From NCBI GenBank assembly GCA_019359285.1, contig JAHHHQ010000060.1:17960-81959 (forward strand): 64,000 nucleotides of DNA, in the 5' to 3' direction. How positions within the stretch are numbered: position 1 is the first letter of the stretch; the number at the start of each line of letters is the position of its first letter. This DNA comes from Nodosilinea sp. WJT8-NPBG4. GTDB taxonomy: Bacteria; Cyanobacteriota; Cyanobacteriia; Phormidesmidales; Phormidesmidaceae. The notes under the pieces were generated by a model, which saw only the letters and a program-made list of their open reading frames with translations, was not told where the DNA came from and did no database searches. Positions 61,526 through 64,000 of this stretch are shown one piece after another. The translations under genes and the position numbers were made by a program.

Positions 61526-62230
61526 ATGAAAACTGAAGTTTACGCAGTACTTAAAGCAAACGATATTAAACCTCAGAATCCAGAAGTTGTTAGACCCAAT
61601 AATTCAAAAAATAACGTGCTCAGGAAATTAATATTTTCCTTAATTGAGCCTATTCCTCGCCCTTTGGGAACAGTAGTGAGAAAATTTCTCTATCCTCTTC
61701 TAGCTAAGAGCTGGGGAAAAGCTCCTTATATTCAAGCATGGGTTGAAATCCTCGGTGCCAACAATATCATCACTGGCAATAATATTAGTATCCTTAGATA
61801 TTCCCTCCTAAACTGCAACTTTGAGAATTGCTTACTTAGATTAGGGGGAAACATTTCTCTAGACCGAGGTGTTAGTATTCGGCTAGAAAATAACTGCACC
61901 ATTGATATTGGGGATAATACTTACATAGGACCATACTCCTGCTTATCTGGGCCTGGTAAGGTCAAGATTGGTCGTGATTGCATAATCGCTTCTATGGTTG
62001 GTATATACGCTAACCAACATCACCACGTAGGCTCTAGGACAGAGGGCATCACGATTGAAGACAAATGTTGGATTGGTTCTGGAGCCAAAATCTTAGATGG
62101 CGTAACTATTGGTTACGGTAGTGCTATTGGTGCCGGAGCGGTAGTGACTAAGGATATTCCGCCCTACTCGGTAGCCATAGGAGTACCGGCAAGGGTTTTA
62201 GAAAATCGAAGAACTAATCCTGACGATTAG
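61526..62230 (+). CDS. Hexapeptide-repeat (left-handed beta-helix) acyltransferase 2
   Basis: A 234-residue paralogue of the previous gene: the same rung pattern, with DKCWIGSGAKILDGVTIGYG and AGAVVTKDIPPYSVAIGVPA at the C-terminus and IYANQHHHVGSRTEG with histidines at the active site. The N-terminal ~55 residues are unrelated to the first protein. AAGGAG precedes ATG 61526. It should acetylate a sugar in a capsule, O-antigen or exopolysaccharide. Confidence 0.9.
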   Translation: MKTEVYAVLKANDIKPQNPEVVRPNNSKNNVLRKLIFSLIEPIPRPLGTVVRKFLYPLLAKSWGKAPYIQAWVEILGANNIITGNNISILRYSLLNCNFENCLLRLGGNISLDRGVSIRLENNCTIDIGDNTYIGPYSCLSGPGKVKIGRDCIIASMVGIYANQHHHVGSRTEGITIEDKCWIGSGAKILDGVTIGYGSAIGAGAVVTKDIPPYSVAIGVPARVLENRRTNPDD

Positions 62231-62685
62231 CTTCTTTTTGAGTCAAAATATCATAGATTTTTTAGGTGCAAATCGGCCTGCTATTTCTTAGTCATTTATT
62301 TCCTGTTCAGTTGTTCCTACTACACAGCCACGACGCCCCGCATAGGGCTTAGGCAGAGCACTCAAATAGAGATTCTTCAATGTTTAGCTTATGTTTTAAT
62401 GCATGTGGTTGCAGCCATATATTAAAACTGGAGGCTGAATCTACCTAAAAGCATATGACTCAGCTCCAGGTTTTATATATTATTGAATTTGGCTCTCAAT
62501 AGCTCTAGGTGAGCTAAATTTGAATATTCATCTAGCTACAATAAAAGCTGAGCCATAGCGTCAGAAGCTGCATCTGCCAATTGATAAGTCGCTACATTAA
62601 ACCTAAATGTTGTATAGCTAACATGCAACGTTAGGTGTAATCAGTAGCATGAAATTCAGCACCAAAGTGCACCCCTATTACTACG
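62231..62685. other. Intergenic region upstream of the GT4 gene
   Basis: About 455 bases, AT-rich, no supported gene. It should contain the promoter of the GT4 gene. Confidence 0.5.
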
Positions 62686-63879
62686 ATGAGTCCTGATAAA
62701 CAGCTGAGAATAGTATACTCTTCAGCCCCTGTAGATGCTACAAGTGTTTATATGCATTGGGTCTTGGGTCAAGATGATCCTTCCCACTTTGCAATTACCT
62801 ACGCTCAGCATTTTTATGAATTGGCTAGAAAATTCAATGCAAAGTCTTGGCTGATCTCAGCAAGAGATAAAAAAGGTCTCATTCAAGATGATGACTTTAG
62901 GATTGAATTTAGGTCCATAAAACATCAATCTAGAAGTAGCATCGCTTTCTTTGCTGGCCAGCTTTGGTCAGGTTTAAGACTGATTGTTTCGGTGATTCTC
63001 TTCAGGGCTGAAATCTTAGTCATTAGCGAAGATAGAACTTTTTGGTTTTTACTAGGCATTCTTCCTCTGCTTGGCATCAAGGTTATTCCTACAATCCACT
63101 GCACTTTGTGGCCCAAGTATAAGCAACCTACTGCCGTACAGCGAATTATTCAAAAGATGAATAGCTGGTTCTTTCGGTACGGCTGCGTAGAAATCTGCGT
63201 TGTCTCTGAAGACATTAAAAATCAGATTGTTAAGATTACCGATGGTCGTAGCCGTCCTATCCGAACGTTTGTTCCCGTCTATAGAAAAGAGTTTCTTGAC
63301 GACATCAAGATTCGAGATTACGATGCCGAATCTGAAACATTTCAGGTTTTATTTGCTGGTAGAGTAGAAGTGAGCAAAGGGGTTTATCTACTTTTAGAAG
63401 TCGCGAAGAAGTTTATATCCGTTAACCCCAACTGTATTTTCAATATTTGCGGTACTGGTAGCCAGGTGGAGAAGCTTAAAGCGGCTGCGTTGGAGGCTGG
63501 CATTGAAAAACAGTTTGTCGTACATGGCCACTGTCAGCGAGATAAGCTTCGCGAGATGTATGAAGCATCCCATATAGTTGCTGTTCCAACAACCAAACAT
63601 TTTGTTGAAGGATTCAATAAGGTTGTTGCTGAGGGAGTGATTATGGGAAAGCCAATCGTCACATCTCCTGTTTGTCCAGCGCTGTCTATAGTTAGAGATG
63701 CAGCAGTAGAAGTTACTCCTGACGACGTAGATGATTACTTCAACGCTATTTTGAAGCTAGCAACGGACAAGGACTTCTATCGACAAAAGCAGAAAAGCGC
63801 TATGACTTTGAGGGGACAGTTTTTTACATACTCAAAAAGCTGGGAAGCTCAGGTGGAAGACGTTATTCGAAAGATATAG
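62686..63879 (+). CDS. GT4-family glycosyltransferase
   Basis: A 397-residue retaining glycosyltransferase of GT-B fold (group 1). The C-terminal Rossmann domain holds FQVLFAGRVEVSKGVYLLLE, the acidic pair E-x7-E in EGFNKVVAEGV and GKPIVTSPVCPA; the N-terminal domain has an internal hydrophobic part (~95-135) that may bind membranes. It probably elongates a surface polysaccharide and follows the two acyltransferases. The gene is AT-richer than those at 7-20 kb, pointing to acquisition with its neighbours. It is followed closely by an IS element. Confidence 0.88.
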   Translation: MSPDKQLRIVYSSAPVDATSVYMHWVLGQDDPSHFAITYAQHFYELARKFNAKSWLISARDKKGLIQDDDFRIEFRSIKHQSRSSIAFFAGQLWSGLRLIVSVILFRAEILVISEDRTFWFLLGILPLLGIKVIPTIHCTLWPKYKQPTAVQRIIQKMNSWFFRYGCVEICVVSEDIKNQIVKITDGRSRPIRTFVPVYRKEFLDDIKIRDYDAESETFQVLFAGRVEVSKGVYLLLEVAKKFISVNPNCIFNICGTGSQVEKLKAAALEAGIEKQFVVHGHCQRDKLREMYEASHIVAVPTTKHFVEGFNKVVAEGVIMGKPIVTSPVCPALSIVRDAAVEVTPDDVDDYFNAILKLATDKDFYRQKQKSAMTLRGQFFTYSKSWEAQVEDVIRKI

Positions 63880-63937
63880 CTACAGCCATATGGTTTAGGA
63901 CGTAAGTTATAGGCAGAGACATTTTCCTCCCAGTGCT

Positions 63938-64000
63938 ATGCCCAAACCCTACAGCCTCGATTTGAGGCAAAAGGTCATTGACGCCATCGAGCTCGATGGC
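63938..64000 (+). mobile_element. N-terminus of an IS630-family-like transposase (runs off the window)
   Basis: ATG 63938 begins MPKPYSLDLRQKVIDAIELD, the typical opening helix-turn-helix of IS630-type (Tc1-mariner-like) cyanobacterial transposases. Only 21 codons are in the window, so neither the catalytic DDE domain nor the inverted repeats can be confirmed. Confidence 0.75.

Overview
The window is cyanobacterial chromosome. The HIP1 octamer GCGATCGC recurs throughout the coding DNA. The gene content also points this way: an NDH-1 CO2-uptake operon with its CupA and CupS partners, a Ycf46-type AAA protein, pentapeptide-repeat and SLH-domain proteins, and a type 2 IPP isomerase. Base composition and gene style suggest a filamentous, Leptolyngbya- or Nodosilinea-like cyanobacterium. 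That placement is an inference.

Layout. 1-6.7 kb: the 3'-truncated gnd gene, a small secreted protein, pentapeptide repeat protein plus CutA (stop/start overlap), a membrane protein and a coiled-coil/TPR protein. 6.8-13 kb: a CO2-uptake locus, ndhF3-ndhD3-(inverted nudix gene)-cupA-cupS, with two matching dyads in the ndhF3 promoter and repeat tracts running up to the cupA and cupS start codons. 13-24.9 kb: lipoprotein nuclease, a flavoprotein lacking its redox cysteines, exopolyphosphatase, three small membrane or envelope genes, a beta-helix/SLH protein, methyltransferase, GT39-type glycosyltransferase, a small secreted protein and an NTF2-like protein. 25.1-33.1 kb: an accessory region with a P-loop ATPase gene overlapping a very large nSTAND/WD-like repeat gene that is broken by an in-frame amber codon and a 1-base deletion. 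It is followed by a 21-bp minisatellite, a small conserved gene and a DUF433/DUF5615 toxin-antitoxin pair. 33-45 kb: uvrA, a GT61-type glycosyltransferase, ycf46, a DUF1361 protein, an S10 peptidase, a TerB-like protein, pyrR and fni. 45-58 kb: a polyol/sugar utilisation cluster (mannitol-type dehydrogenase, complete ABC importer, SDR dehydrogenase, SorC-type regulator, PfkB kinase, xylulokinase) followed by type II NADH dehydrogenase. 58-64 kb: a frameshifted PfpI gene, long non-coding stretches, then an AT-richer surface-polysaccharide group (two hexapeptide acyltransferases and a GT4 glycosyltransferase), and the start of an IS630-like transposase at the edge.

How the genes work together. 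The CO2-uptake operon would build the NDH-1MS complex that hydrates CO2 at the thylakoid. The polyol cluster would import a sugar alcohol, oxidise it to a ketose and phosphorylate the ketose to fructose-6-P or xylulose-5-P. Gnd (pentose phosphate pathway) and NDH-2 (NADH reoxidation) fit downstream of that. The ATPase/nSTAND pair resembles STAND-type signalling or defence machinery, but its function is unknown.

The least ordinary features are the broken nSTAND gene with eleven nearly identical repeat units, the 21-bp array beside it, and a family of GGGTGGAT/ATCCACCC repeats that form long inverted repeats in intergenic gaps. No tRNA, rRNA or CRISPR was recognised.
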